A stretch of DNA of 64,000 nucleotides. It comes from an uncultured Lachnospiraceae bacterium (GTDB lineage Bacteria; Bacillota; Clostridia; Lachnospirales; Lachnospiraceae). Positions 55,129-63,637 of this stretch are shown one piece after another. Below the pieces are notes generated by a model that was not told where the DNA came from, did not search any database, and saw only the letters and a program-made list of their open reading frames with translations. Each line of letters begins with the position of its first letter. The first letter of the stretch is position 1. The stretch covers positions 1 to 64,000 of the forward strand of contig CAJUMC010000007.1 of the NCBI GenBank assembly GCA_910587085.1, in the 5' to 3' direction. Made by a program: the position numbers and the translations under genes.

Positions 55129-56502
55129 ATGAAACGGAAGCTGATCGACGAGCTTGCTGCCTGGCGTACAGCAAAACACAGAAAACCTCTTTTTCTTTTT
55201 GGAGCACGGGGCTGCGGTAAAACCTTTCTCGCGCTTGAGTTTGCCCGGTCTTTTTATGAAGGGGCACTTTACCTGAATTTTGAGCAGCATTCGGAAAAAC
55301 GTAATCGCTTTCTGCATTTTTTTGAGGAATCTTTTCATTGGGGTTTATCCGGAATAGCTGTCGATTCAAATTCTTCCGATTTAAATGCGGCCGATTTAAA
55401 CTCCGGTTTTACCGCTTTTCTTTCGGCGGTATTTGAAATTCCCCGGGAATATCTGCCGAACTTCCTTGTCATTCTGGATGAGGTTGCAGCTGCGGACGGT
55501 CTTCTGGAAAGATTTTCATCCGTATGGAAAGAGGAGCTTCCATTCTCTGTTATGCTCCTGTCCAGCCGTGCTCTGCCGAAAGAAATCCAAACTCCGGATT
55601 ACGAGCTGCACAGACTGTTTCCGCTGCAGTTTGACGAATTCCTGTGCGCTGTCGGCTCCGAATGGTACGCGGAGGTTATCCAGGGACATTATCAGACAAA
55701 ACATAAAGTTCCAGGAATTGTTCACAATGAACTGCTGGAGCATTTTGAGGATTATCTGCTGACCGGAGGAATGCCGGCTGCGGTCAATGAATATCTTGCC
55801 TCAAAATCGTCGGACAATGTTTTTGAAATTCATCAGAGTATTTTCGGAAAAATATTGCTTGATATTTCCAGGTATTATGAGGAAGGTCTTGCCCTGCGCA
55901 TGCGCCAGGTGCTGTCCGTTGTCCCGGAGCAGCTCGCAAAACCAAATCCGAAGTTTCAATATCGTATGCTTCGCAAGGGCGCAACCTCGTCCATGTATGA
56001 GCCTGCAATTAACAGGCTTACTGCGGATTCTGTTCTTTTGTCCTGTCACAGTCTTTCCGACAAAGCTTCCTTCCGTTTATTTCCGGCTGATGTCGGAATA
56101 TATGCAGGAATGGAGTGCTGCGTTTTGGGGTTTGGCAACACCCGGGAAGCTTCCGCTGATACAGGGCAGTCGGTTCAATATAATGTACGGAATAGTATAT
56201 ATTTTAATTCAAGCGCCAGGAAGGCCGCTCTGGAATGTTATGTTATACAGGCGCTTGCGGCCCGGGGATATCAGCCGTTTTTCTGGACTTCAGGAACGCA
56301 TGCAAAAATTGATTTTGTGATAAAGAAAGAGGAGAGTGATATCCCTGTCGAAATCAAAACAGAGGAACGTTCCAGATCAAAAAGTCTTGGAATTTACCGG
56401 CAGGAAAATGAAATAGCGTATTCTGTTAAAATTTCATCCAAAAACTTTGATTTTACGGGATTTTCAAAACAAATTCCTTATTATGCTGTATTCTGCCTTT
56501 GA
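55129..56502 (+). CDS. AAA_14/DUF4143-type ATPase with a C-terminal nuclease-like site
   Basis: A 457-residue protein: P-loop GARGCGKT at 25-32, Walker B-like FLVILDEV near residue 120, and a C-terminal DUF4143 region. The end contains E369, D395 (AKIDFVI) and E408-I-K410 (PVEIK), which fits a PD-(D/E)xK nuclease fold as often seen in this family. The start at 55129 is supported by GGAGG 10 bases upstream; ATG 55102 has none. Such proteins are common, often variable, and may belong to defence or toxin-like modules; no partner gene is evident here. Base composition begins to shift to AT-rich in this gene. Confidence 0.82.
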   Translation: MKRKLIDELAAWRTAKHRKPLFLFGARGCGKTFLALEFARSFYEGALYLNFEQHSEKRNRFLHFFEESFHWGLSGIAVDSNSSDLNAADLNSGFTAFLSAVFEIPREYLPNFLVILDEVAAADGLLERFSSVWKEELPFSVMLLSSRALPKEIQTPDYELHRLFPLQFDEFLCAVGSEWYAEVIQGHYQTKHKVPGIVHNELLEHFEDYLLTGGMPAAVNEYLASKSSDNVFEIHQSIFGKILLDISRYYEEGLALRMRQVLSVVPEQLAKPNPKFQYRMLRKGATSSMYEPAINRLTADSVLLSCHSLSDKASFRLFPADVGIYAGMECCVLGFGNTREASADTGQSVQYNVRNSIYFNSSARKAALECYVIQALAARGYQPFFWTSGTHAKIDFVIKKEESDIPVEIKTEERSRSKSLGIYRQENEIAYSVKISSKNFDFTGFSKQIPYYAVFCL

Positions 56503-56520
56503 CCAAAGTTCGGATTGTTA

Positions 56521-56558
56521 TATATCCACAAAAATGAGATTCCACATTTATGGATATA
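56521..56558 (+). repeat. Inverted repeat after the DUF4143 ATPase gene
   Basis: TATATCCA (56521-56528) is matched by TGGATATA (56551-56558); an inner AAATG/CATTT adds pairing. It may act as a terminator for the preceding gene, though no T-run follows. Confidence 0.5.
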
Positions 56559-56579
56559 TGACAAATCACCCCATAGTGC

Positions 56580-56608
56580 TTGACAGTAAGATTCTAATAT
56601 AGTAGAAT
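56580..56608 (+). promoter_or_regulatory. Strong promoter far upstream of the BlaI-like gene
   Basis: TTGACA (56580-56585), 17-base spacer, TAGAAT (56603-56608). A transcript from here would carry about 250 untranslated bases before the BlaI-like ATG, including a hairpin around GCAGCA/TGCTGC (about 56685-56705) and the nested repeat below. Confidence 0.6.
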
Positions 56609-56737
56609 ATTATTGCGTTTTTGTTACAGGATTAAAAATTGTCTTCTACGCTTGTGTAATCTATTATCCGCGGCGGCAGCATCTCAAACGATCTGTTTGC
56701 TGCGGTTCGTTTACTGTATTTTTATATGATTCTGACC

Positions 56738-56791
56738 TTTTGTTCTAACTGTGTAAATCGCAGAAAACAGTTAGACAAATGTAGAACAAAA
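56738..56791 (+). promoter_or_regulatory. Nested inverted repeats with a BlaI-type operator match
   Basis: TTTTGTTCTA (56738-56747) is a perfect inverted match of TAGAACAAAA (56782-56791); inside, TAACTGT (56746-56752) matches ACAGTTA (56767-56773). Between the two right arms lies GACAAATGTA (56774-56783), 9 of 10 positions of the TACA-N2-TGTA core that BlaI/MecI/CopY repressors bind (known). It lies about 85 bases before the BlaI-like gene and is a likely autoregulatory operator. Confidence 0.5.
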
Positions 56792-56868
56792 TAGCAGAAA
56801 CAGTTCATAATCCTGGCCTCAATAATATTTTTTGTACATAAAGCATTGAATTAAGGAGAGCTTTTGGC

Positions 56869-57234
56869 ATGAATGACATACGACTGCATGAGGGTGAACT
56901 GAATATTATGGAATTATTATGGTCAAACAAGTCATTGGCTGCAAAGGATATTGCAAAAATCGTAAAGGAGTATATCGGCTGGGAAAAAAATACAACTTAT
57001 ACGGTAATCAAGCGTCTGATTGAAAAGGGAGCTGTGAAGAGAGAAGAGCCTGGTTTTATCTGCCGGGCTATGATTTCCAAAAGGACAGTACAGGTAACGG
57101 AGACAAAAAACCTGCTGGCAAAATTTTATAATGGATCACTAAGCTCTTTTTTTGTGGAATTTCTTGGGAATCAATCGCTGAGCCCAGTTGAGGTAATGGA
57201 ATTGAAAAAAATTCTGAATCAGTATCAGGGATAA
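56869..57234 (+). CDS. BlaI/MecI/CopY-family repressor, orphan
   Basis: A 121-residue winged-helix regulator. The N-terminus LHEGELNIMELLW and the recognition part TTYTVIKRLIEKGAVKREEPGF match the family; the C-terminal helices (about 80-118) give dimerisation. In BlaI, a membrane protease BlaR1 on the next gene cleaves the repressor; no such gene is present within this window. TAAGGAGAG precedes the ATG. Its last codons (NQYQG) lie in the first, degenerate unit of a 36-base tandem repeat array, so the repeat and the gene end share ancestry. Confidence 0.88.
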   Translation: MNDIRLHEGELNIMELLWSNKSLAAKDIAKIVKEYIGWEKNTTYTVIKRLIEKGAVKREEPGFICRAMISKRTVQVTETKNLLAKFYNGSLSSFFVEFLGNQSLSPVEVMELKKILNQYQG

Positions 57235-57720
57235 TAAAAGAGCAGGTTTATTTATGTTTAGTAACAGGGATAGAAGAACAAGTTTATAAGTTAGGTATCA
57301 GGGATAAAAGAGCATGTTTACATAAGTTAGATATTGGGATAAAGAACAAGCTTATATACGTTTGGCATCAAAGATAGAGGAACAGGATTATTTACTTTTG
57401 GCATCAGAGATAGAGGAACAGGATTATTTACTTTTGGCATCAAAGATAGAGGAACAGGATTATTTAAGTTTGGCATCAGAGATAGAAGAACAGGATTATT
57501 TACTTTTGGCATCAGAGATAGAGGAACAGAATTATTTACGTTTGGCATCAGAGATAGAGGAACAGGATTATTTAAGCTTGAATCAGAGATAGAAAAACAA
57601 GATTTTTTTAAGTTTAAATCAGGGATGAAATAACAAGATTTTTTAAATTTGGATCAGGAATAAAGACCAATTTTATACGTTTGGTATGAGAGATAATAGA
57701 AAAAGTTTTATAAATTGGAA
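57221..57720 (+). repeat. 36-bp tandem repeat array beginning inside the blaI-like gene
   Basis: Near-identical 36-base units start at 57364, 57400, 57436, 57472, 57508, 57544 and 57580, built on GGCATCAGAGATAGAGGAAC then AGGATTATTTACTTTT. Four degenerate units precede them (from about 57221, 57260, 57294, 57330; first unit overlaps the end of the blaI-like gene) and three follow (to about 57720), all sharing the ATCAGRGATA core. Because 36 is a multiple of 3, both strands show open frames: + strand LASEIEEQDYLL repeats, - strand MPKVNNPVPLSL repeats. Neither has a ribosome site, so I do not call a gene. Confidence 0.9.
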
Positions 57721-57911
57721 AACAGGTTTTTATAATCTAAATGCAAAACATAAAATCTAGCAGCTGAGCTGAAAACAAATGAAAATTTACAGCAAAGAAT
57801 GATGTGCCGAAGCATCCGTTTCCAGATTGCTGCAGGTGTTCCCCGGGCTTCATCGGAAAAGAGCCTACGACTAGATACAATTGGTAAGAAAGGGCAGAAG
57901 AGCAGTTTATT

Positions 57912-59009
57912 ATGCGTTATCCAAAATTTATTAAAGAGAAGGACACCATTGGATTTGTTGCACCGTCGTTCGGCTGTAATATCGAACCGTACCGCAGCGC
58001 TTTTGACAGTGCATGCCGAAAATTTCAAAAACTTGGCTATCAGCTGGATTTTGGCCCGAACTGTTTTGCCGGGGAAGGGATCGGAATCAGCAGTACGCCG
58101 GAAAAATGCGGAAGAGAGCTGACCGAGTATTATGCCAGTTCCCGCAATCAGGCTTTAATTTCCTGCGGGGGCGGAGAATTGATGTGCAGCATTTTGGATT
58201 ATGTAGATTTTGAACAGCTTCAAAATGCTTCGCCGAAGTGGTATATAGGCTATTCAGATAATACTAATTTTACTTTTTTATTGACAACAATACTGGATAC
58301 CGCATCCATTTATGGGCCATGCGCACCGGCATTTGGTATGGAGCCATGGCATCCGGCAATATCCGATGCCTGGAATATTTTGACGGGCAATAAGCTGAGT
58401 GTAAAAAGTTATAATTCCTGGGAAAGAGTTTCCTTAAAAGATGAATCCCATCCCCTGGCTCCGTATCATACAACAGAGCCGGAGATTTTTCATACATTTG
58501 TCCCTGTGCCGAATAAGGCATTTTCTGCTGAAATGAACTCATTGCCTCAGAAAAAAGAATTTGAAATTATGGAAACCCGACAGGAAATTAAAATAAGCGG
58601 CCGGCTGCTGGGAGGCTGCATGGATTGCCTTGTGAATTTGCTTGGAACCCGATATGATTTTGTTGCCGGTTTCAACGAAAAATACCGTGAGGACGGAATT
58701 ATCTGGTTTCTGGAATCCTGCGATTTAAATATAATGTCGATTTATCGTGCAATATGGCAGATGCAGCACGCCGGATGGTTTCAGTATGTAAAGGGATTTC
58801 TTTTCGGACGGCCGCTTTGTTTTGGTCAAACAATGTTTGGTCTGGATCAATATCGTGCGGCAACAGAATTGCTGGCACAATACAACGTTCCGATACTTAT
58901 GGATCTGGATATCGGGCATTTGCCTCCGGCAATGCCGTTGATCTGCGGAAGTCTGGGGGAGATTAGTATTTGTGGAAATCAAATGAATATTAAAATGCGT
59001 ATGGAATAA
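57912..59009 (+). CDS. LD-carboxypeptidase (peptidase family S66)
   Basis: A 365-residue protein of the MccF/LdcA family. The catalytic triad is S115 in YIGYSDNTNF, E268 in WFLESCD and H336 in DIGHLPPA. LdcA members trim tetrapeptides of recycled peptidoglycan; MccF members cleave microcin C-type antibiotics, and the sequence alone does not decide between them. A mid-protein insertion-like region (165-225) resembles the longer clostridial forms. No good ribosome site is seen (GAAAGGGC about 17 bases before the ATG). Upstream 57721-57911 holds nothing recognised. Confidence 0.88.
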   Translation: MRYPKFIKEKDTIGFVAPSFGCNIEPYRSAFDSACRKFQKLGYQLDFGPNCFAGEGIGISSTPEKCGRELTEYYASSRNQALISCGGGELMCSILDYVDFEQLQNASPKWYIGYSDNTNFTFLLTTILDTASIYGPCAPAFGMEPWHPAISDAWNILTGNKLSVKSYNSWERVSLKDESHPLAPYHTTEPEIFHTFVPVPNKAFSAEMNSLPQKKEFEIMETRQEIKISGRLLGGCMDCLVNLLGTRYDFVAGFNEKYREDGIIWFLESCDLNIMSIYRAIWQMQHAGWFQYVKGFLFGRPLCFGQTMFGLDQYRAATELLAQYNVPILMDLDIGHLPPAMPLICGSLGEISICGNQMNIKMRME

Positions 59010-59080
59010 GAAGCGGGGAGGGCAATTCCTCCTGCTTCCATTATTTCGCTAAACTCAGGTTTAGCGAAATAATGGACCAT
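59010..59080 (+). terminator. Two hairpins incl. a perfect 17-bp inverted repeat
   Basis: First, GAAGC..GGAGG (59009-59020) pairs with CCTCC.GCTTC (59028-59038) imperfectly. Second, CCATTATTTCGCTAAAC (59038-59054), loop TCAG, GTTTAGCGAAATAATGG (59059-59075), a perfect 17-pair stem, followed by ACCATTTTTTG. This should terminate the LD-carboxypeptidase transcript strongly. It lies 125 bases in front of a tyrosine recombinase, so a recombination-site role is also possible. Confidence 0.75.
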
Positions 59081-59199
59081 TTTTTGTAATCTTCGCCAAA
59101 GTATAACTTAATTCCTATTTTTTGCTAAATTTTTATTGCATTATTATGGGAAACTTTGTTAAACCAGTTAATCATCAAATAGTTTTTGGAGGTTTTACA

Positions 59200-60261
59200 A
59201 TGAACAACAATCTCACTTATACCGAGCAAATTGATCAGGAAAATGTTTTAAAACTTCGTGAACTGCGCAAAGTGCTTCCCCGCTTTCTCGGAGCATATTT
59301 TATCAGCGTGGATCAGGTTCTGGCAAGCCGAACCAAAATCGCCTATGCTATTGATCTGAAAACCTTTTTTGACTACATCAAGGCATCCAATCCTGTCTAC
59401 CGTGATAAAGAGATCCCCGACTTTGGGATTGATACAATTTCCCATTTGAACTTTACCGATATTTATGAATATATGGAATATCTGAAACTTTATGAAACAC
59501 CGGAAGGAAAACGTGTTTCCAATAACGGCCGTGCAATTAAACGAAAAATGTCCGCTGTCCGGTCCATGTATAACTATTTTTATAAAAATGAGGTTATTGA
59601 AGCAAATCCGGCTATTCAGGTTGATATGCCAAGACTTCACGATAAAGCAATTATCCGCCTGGATGTCAATGAAATTGCAGATTTGCTTGATGCCGTAGAA
59701 ACCGGCAATACACTGACGGATCAGCAGCTTAGATTTCACAGGAAAAACAAAAAACGCGATCTTGCATTGATGACTCTTATGCTTGGTACAGGAATCCGTG
59801 TCTCAGAATGTGTAGGACTTGATCTGGCAGACATTGATTTTAACAATGACAGAATAAAAATTGTTCGAAAAGGCGGTAATGAAGCATTTGTCTATTTTGG
59901 GGACGAAGTTCGTGAAGCGCTGGAAGCTTATCTTGAAGAACGTGAAACAGCAGACGGCATTTTGGAGGGACACGAAAATGCTCTCTTTCTCTCCTCTCGC
60001 AGCCGGCGCCTTACCGTGCGAAGCGTTGAGGTTTTAGTAAAAAAATACTCACAGACAGTAATAAGCATGAAAAACATAACTCCTCACAAATTAAGAAGTA
60101 CTTACGGTACAGCACTGTATCAGAAAACAGGCGACATCTATCTTGTGGCCGATGTACTCGGCCACAAAGATGTCAATACGACGAAAAAGCATTATGCTGC
60201 AATTGAAGAAGAACGGCGAAGATCAGCCAGAAATAAAGTTGTTCTGAGAAAAGACAAATAG
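59200..60261 (+). CDS. Tyrosine recombinase (XerC/D-like integrase)
   Basis: A 353-residue recombinase. The N-terminal SAM-like domain (about 20-135) is followed by the catalytic domain with the full active set R200 (GTGIRVSE), K224 (VRKGGNE), H296/R299 (PHKLRST), H322 (LGHKDVNTT) and Y332 (HYAAI). The ATG at 59200 follows GGAGG by 7 bases; an in-frame ATG at 59122 has no site. No excisionase, phage or plasmid genes are adjacent. Such lone recombinases occur near lexA in Lachnospiraceae (from memory) and may act in chromosome dimer resolution or in local inversion. Confidence 0.92.
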   Translation: MNNNLTYTEQIDQENVLKLRELRKVLPRFLGAYFISVDQVLASRTKIAYAIDLKTFFDYIKASNPVYRDKEIPDFGIDTISHLNFTDIYEYMEYLKLYETPEGKRVSNNGRAIKRKMSAVRSMYNYFYKNEVIEANPAIQVDMPRLHDKAIIRLDVNEIADLLDAVETGNTLTDQQLRFHRKNKKRDLALMTLMLGTGIRVSECVGLDLADIDFNNDRIKIVRKGGNEAFVYFGDEVREALEAYLEERETADGILEGHENALFLSSRSRRLTVRSVEVLVKKYSQTVISMKNITPHKLRSTYGTALYQKTGDIYLVADVLGHKDVNTTKKHYAAIEEERRRSARNKVVLRKDK

Positions 60262-60271
60262 TATGTCCTGC

Positions 60272-60306
60272 TATCCGACCGGCTATCTGCCGGTCGGATA
60301 TTTTTT
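60272..60306 (+). terminator. Terminator of the recombinase gene, inside the 3' end of the amidase gene
   Basis: TATCCGACCGGC (60272-60283), loop TATCT, GCCGGTCGGATA (60289-60300), then TTTTTT. The right arm is also the antisense of the last codons of the convergent amidase (K-Y-P-T-G-R-stop), so the protein's C-terminus is built from terminator sequence. Confidence 0.9.
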
Positions 60307-63078
60307 GAAAAGTTCTGTGACTGTCTCAAAAATTGTCTTTGCAGTCTTTTTCTGCATCGTTGGATTTGTGATAATTTTGCGGTCTGATGAATTTGTTATA
60401 AATGCTAATTCTATCAATACTGCAGGCATCCTTGTTTCCTTTACAACAACAAAATTTTGAGTCATAACACCGCGGTTTTTGGTTCCAAGCGCAGCCGAAA
60501 GGCGAGCCGTGAATTCAGAAGCCATCATCTGGCTTGTAAGACCTCCCGCTACGCTTGTATTCAGAGTCGAATAATAAACTGAAGTTCCATTCGCCGAGCT
60601 GGAATCAGCTGCATTCATATGAAGACTGATAAAAAGATCCGCTTCCACGCGTGATGCAAAATTTGCCCGTTCATACAGATCAATTTTTGTATCCGTTGTT
60701 CTTGAAAAATATACTTTAATATCGGAATCATCAAAATATTCCTTTGCATATTTGTTTAAAATAGTAAAGTTAATATCTTTCTCGTTATATCCTCCTGCTC
60801 TTGCCCCCGGATCGATGCCGCCGTGCCCTGCATCCAAAACAATAATTTTGCTATAAATCTCGGACGGATTTCCAAGCTTCACGGTAAAGCCGTCTGTACT
60901 TTTTTGCACATTATAACCTTGTATCCGCGATGTTGACAGCACTATCTTTGTTTTGCCGTTATTCTGCGAAACTGCAATATCGTTTACGACGGAATAAGGA
61001 CTGAGAATCCGATTATTCTGATAAAACTGTTCCAGTTCTCCCGGCAATGTAAAGACAATCTTTTGATTCCAATACTGATCTTCCACCGACAGATCCGAAA
61101 AGCTTACCCCGGATGGAAGACGGACAGAAATTCCGTCAATGTCTACCGGCTCTTCGGGCTCCTCTGGCTTCTCCCAGGTTCCGTTGTCGTCCTCTTCCTT
61201 TTTATCGTAATTAAAATACAGATAAAAATCGTTTGATTCCTCCACAATCGTCAGTGAAATTCCATCGGCAGGCTTATACAAAAGCTTAACCGTATCCGAC
61301 TCCGGTTCAAGCATCAGCGCATAGTCGAAGAAATCCGAAAAGATTTCATCCGGAAATACAATATTTCCAAGTGTATTGCATGTGTTTTTAAAATAAACGG
61401 CATAATATCCATCCTCCTGCGCTGTCTCGTAGGTAAACGGATGGATGCCGCGAAACCGAAGATAGGATCCGTTAAGGTTCGTTCCGGTCTCCAGCCCAAG
61501 CAGATAATTAGGATATATATGTACTGTAAGACTCATCCCATCATCAGACATGGAAAGACTATAATAAGGAAATGCAGCAGACAAGTCAAACTTGAGTGCC
61601 GCAGAAAAACTGCTGCTGTCAAAACTCTGCTCGATTGCAGTTACCAGATTTCCCTTGGTATTTCCCCATACTTTATCCTCGCAGACCGTATTTTTTAATG
61701 TAACAATCAGCCTGCCCTCCTCCATAAAACTGTCAGCCTCATTAACCGGGCTTCCAAACTGAATCACATAGCTTTCGGAAAGTTTGTTTGACATATCTCG
61801 ATAGATGTTATCTATAAAGGAAGTATAATACATTACAGCATCTGTTCTGACAGATGTAGATGTATTATTTATAATATTCTCATATTCCAGGTATTTATCC
61901 TCGTCAATAATAAAAGAATATTCTTCAATTTTTTTTACAACATCCTCTTCATCTTCAACATCCTCCTCATTTTCTTGCTCCGGCGCATCCGCAACTCCCA
62001 CCTTGGCAGTTGTACAAATCTCGGAGGTTTTGGTTGAAGAATTCCAGGTATAATCATAGCCCAGGGACTCCGAAACAAACCGGCCCGGTACAAGAAGTGC
62101 GGTTATCCCGTTTTCCTGGTATGTAACATTTAAAGGAGCAACCCCGCAGTCTGCTCTTACGCCATTCAGGTAAGCAGCCGTACTGTTTTCCTGCATCCGA
62201 AGGGTCAAAGCACCCTTGCGCAAAACAATTACTCCGGTATCCGGTTCATAAGAACAGCTCACTCCCATTGCCTGTCCGAAAACACGATCCACACGAAGCA
62301 TCGCAGTGTTGTTCAGCAGAATGGTTGGAAAATCGGACACATCCACCTGTATTCCGTCAACAAGAACCTTTCCCGTTGTTCCGATATAGGAGGATATTTT
62401 GTTATTATAGGAAAGCGTCATGCGGTTACGGATGGTTACAGTTGCGGCAGCACTGTCCCATTTGTAATCATAGCCGAGCGATTCTGCTACAAACCGCGTC
62501 GGCACCATAATCCGCGTAAGATTCAGATCCGTAAACTTAATCTTGACGGGCGCTGCACTTGTAGTCACCTTTTTACCGTTCAGTACGGCAGTTTTGCTGC
62601 CCAGTGTCAGCACAAGCGTATTGCTGCCCCGCTGAAATGTAATTTTATTTTCTGATGAATTTTCCGTGCATTTCACACCGAGCTGTTCTTCAAACAGTTC
62701 CAGATACGGACCGAGTGCAACCCCGTTATCCGTAATAATTCCCTTTATCCCGTTCAGAGAAAGTACGGAGTCGTTATACTTATATGTAACCAGTGTTCCT
62801 TTGTACACCTCGCTCTTTCCTGTTTCCGGATAATAAAGGCGCGTGGACGCCGCCGGCGTATTCAGAACAGGAAAAAGAGAGACCATCAGAACCATACACA
62901 ATATTAGTCCGCTGATCCTCTGTAAAAAAACAGTTTTACCTCTGCTCCTGGCCTGAATTGCCCCGAATCTCAGAACCAGATTTCTTTTTTTCTCTGACAC
63001 TGCTTTAGAATCCGATGCCCTTCCCGCATTCCTGAACAGCCAGGCGCCGCCTGCAAAAATATCTTGCTTTCTGCTCAA
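60283..63078 (-). CDS. N-acetylmuramoyl-L-alanine amidase with two copper-amine-oxidase-like N domains
   Basis: A 931-residue exported enzyme cutting the bond between muramic acid and the stem peptide. Basic cytoplasmic N-terminus (1-52), membrane/signal helix (54-78), two copper-amine-oxidase N-terminal-like domains (about 100-215 and 235-360, each ending with a VP-x-RFV-x-ESLGYDY motif), an acidic linker (EENEEDVEDEED), a long beta-rich AMIN-like region (400-735) and the Amidase_3 domain (743-931) with zinc ligands H752, E766, H820 and catalytic E891. The start is a TTG with GAGGG upstream; no in-frame ATG precedes it. It follows the yneA-like gene on the same strand after 111 bases. Confidence 0.93.
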   Translation of the reverse strand: MSRKQDIFAGGAWLFRNAGRASDSKAVSEKKRNLVLRFGAIQARSRGKTVFLQRISGLILCMVLMVSLFPVLNTPAASTRLYYPETGKSEVYKGTLVTYKYNDSVLSLNGIKGIITDNGVALGPYLELFEEQLGVKCTENSSENKITFQRGSNTLVLTLGSKTAVLNGKKVTTSAAPVKIKFTDLNLTRIMVPTRFVAESLGYDYKWDSAAATVTIRNRMTLSYNNKISSYIGTTGKVLVDGIQVDVSDFPTILLNNTAMLRVDRVFGQAMGVSCSYEPDTGVIVLRKGALTLRMQENSTAAYLNGVRADCGVAPLNVTYQENGITALLVPGRFVSESLGYDYTWNSSTKTSEICTTAKVGVADAPEQENEEDVEDEEDVVKKIEEYSFIIDEDKYLEYENIINNTSTSVRTDAVMYYTSFIDNIYRDMSNKLSESYVIQFGSPVNEADSFMEEGRLIVTLKNTVCEDKVWGNTKGNLVTAIEQSFDSSSFSAALKFDLSAAFPYYSLSMSDDGMSLTVHIYPNYLLGLETGTNLNGSYLRFRGIHPFTYETAQEDGYYAVYFKNTCNTLGNIVFPDEIFSDFFDYALMLEPESDTVKLLYKPADGISLTIVEESNDFYLYFNYDKKEEDDNGTWEKPEEPEEPVDIDGISVRLPSGVSFSDLSVEDQYWNQKIVFTLPGELEQFYQNNRILSPYSVVNDIAVSQNNGKTKIVLSTSRIQGYNVQKSTDGFTVKLGNPSEIYSKIIVLDAGHGGIDPGARAGGYNEKDINFTILNKYAKEYFDDSDIKVYFSRTTDTKIDLYERANFASRVEADLFISLHMNAADSSSANGTSVYYSTLNTSVAGGLTSQMMASEFTARLSAALGTKNRGVMTQNFVVVKETRMPAVLIELAFITNSSDRKIITNPTMQKKTAKTIFETVTELFKKYPTGR

Positions 63079-63189
63079 TTATGTACACCCTCTCTCATGG
63101 GATATATCCCGGCAAAAAACGACAATACCTACGCCGCCAGTATAGGGAGTAACCATGGTATAATTGTGTCAGAGATGGGTCAAAACAAG

Positions 63190-63594
63190 TTAATTGTCTG
63201 TCAGCTTCGGAAGATCGGTGTAATAAGGTACAATCAGGTATGCTCCGGTATGGATCGTATCGCTCCGCAGACTGTTGCTCCGTTTTATTTCGTTCACATA
63301 ATCAGAAAAGCTTCCGCACTCTGCCGAATAATACTTCTGTGCTATGTTCCAGAGATTATCTCCCGGAGCTATGCATACGCTGACAATCGTCTTCTGCTTC
63401 GGCTTCTCGTTTTCCGCTGCCAGCACCCTTGTCGCAAAGAACAGGGACAAAAGCAGCAGGAACAGGACAAGAAAACTAATGAGCGCGCGGTTGGTGAAAT
63501 TCCGGAACAGAAAAGAACGCTTCCAGCCATCCCTTCTGCGCTTGGCAATATACATTCCGCACCGAAAATCTCTGGTAATCATTCGAGTCATCAT
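63190..63594 (-). CDS. YneA-like LysM protein, SOS-controlled division inhibitor candidate
   Basis: A 134-residue protein with a basic N-terminus, a membrane helix (about 37-58) and one LysM domain (73-124: VCIAPGDNLWNIAQKYY). In Bacillus, YneA has the same layout, is divergent from lexA and delays division after DNA damage (known). AAAGGCGG lies upstream of the first of two adjacent ATGs. The promoter overlaps a near-perfect LexA box, so SOS control is well supported. The exact start among M1, M2, M5 is open. Confidence 0.88.
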   Translation of the reverse strand: MMTRMITRDFRCGMYIAKRRRDGWKRSFLFRNFTNRALISFLVLFLLLLSLFFATRVLAAENEKPKQKTIVSVCIAPGDNLWNIAQKYYSAECGSFSDYVNEIKRSNSLRSDTIHTGAYLIVPYYTDLPKLTDN

Positions 63595-63617
63595 AAGTCA
63601 TTCCGCCTTTCTTCTTT

Positions 63618-63631
63618 CGAACATCTGTTTG
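63618..63631. promoter_or_regulatory. LexA box 1 (downstream of the yneA-like promoter)
   Basis: CGAACATCTGTTTG resembles the Firmicute SOS box CGAAC-N4-GTTCG, with three mismatches in the right half. It lies just downstream of the -10 of the yneA-like gene. Confidence 0.6.
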
Positions 63632-63637
63632 TTTTTG

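Noticed and set aside
57327..57592. Repeat-protein genes on either strand of the 36-bp array
   Set aside because: Frames are open only because the period is divisible by three; no ribosome site or promoter on either strand.
57221..57720. CRISPR array
   Set aside because: Units are contiguous with no unique spacers, and no cas genes are present.
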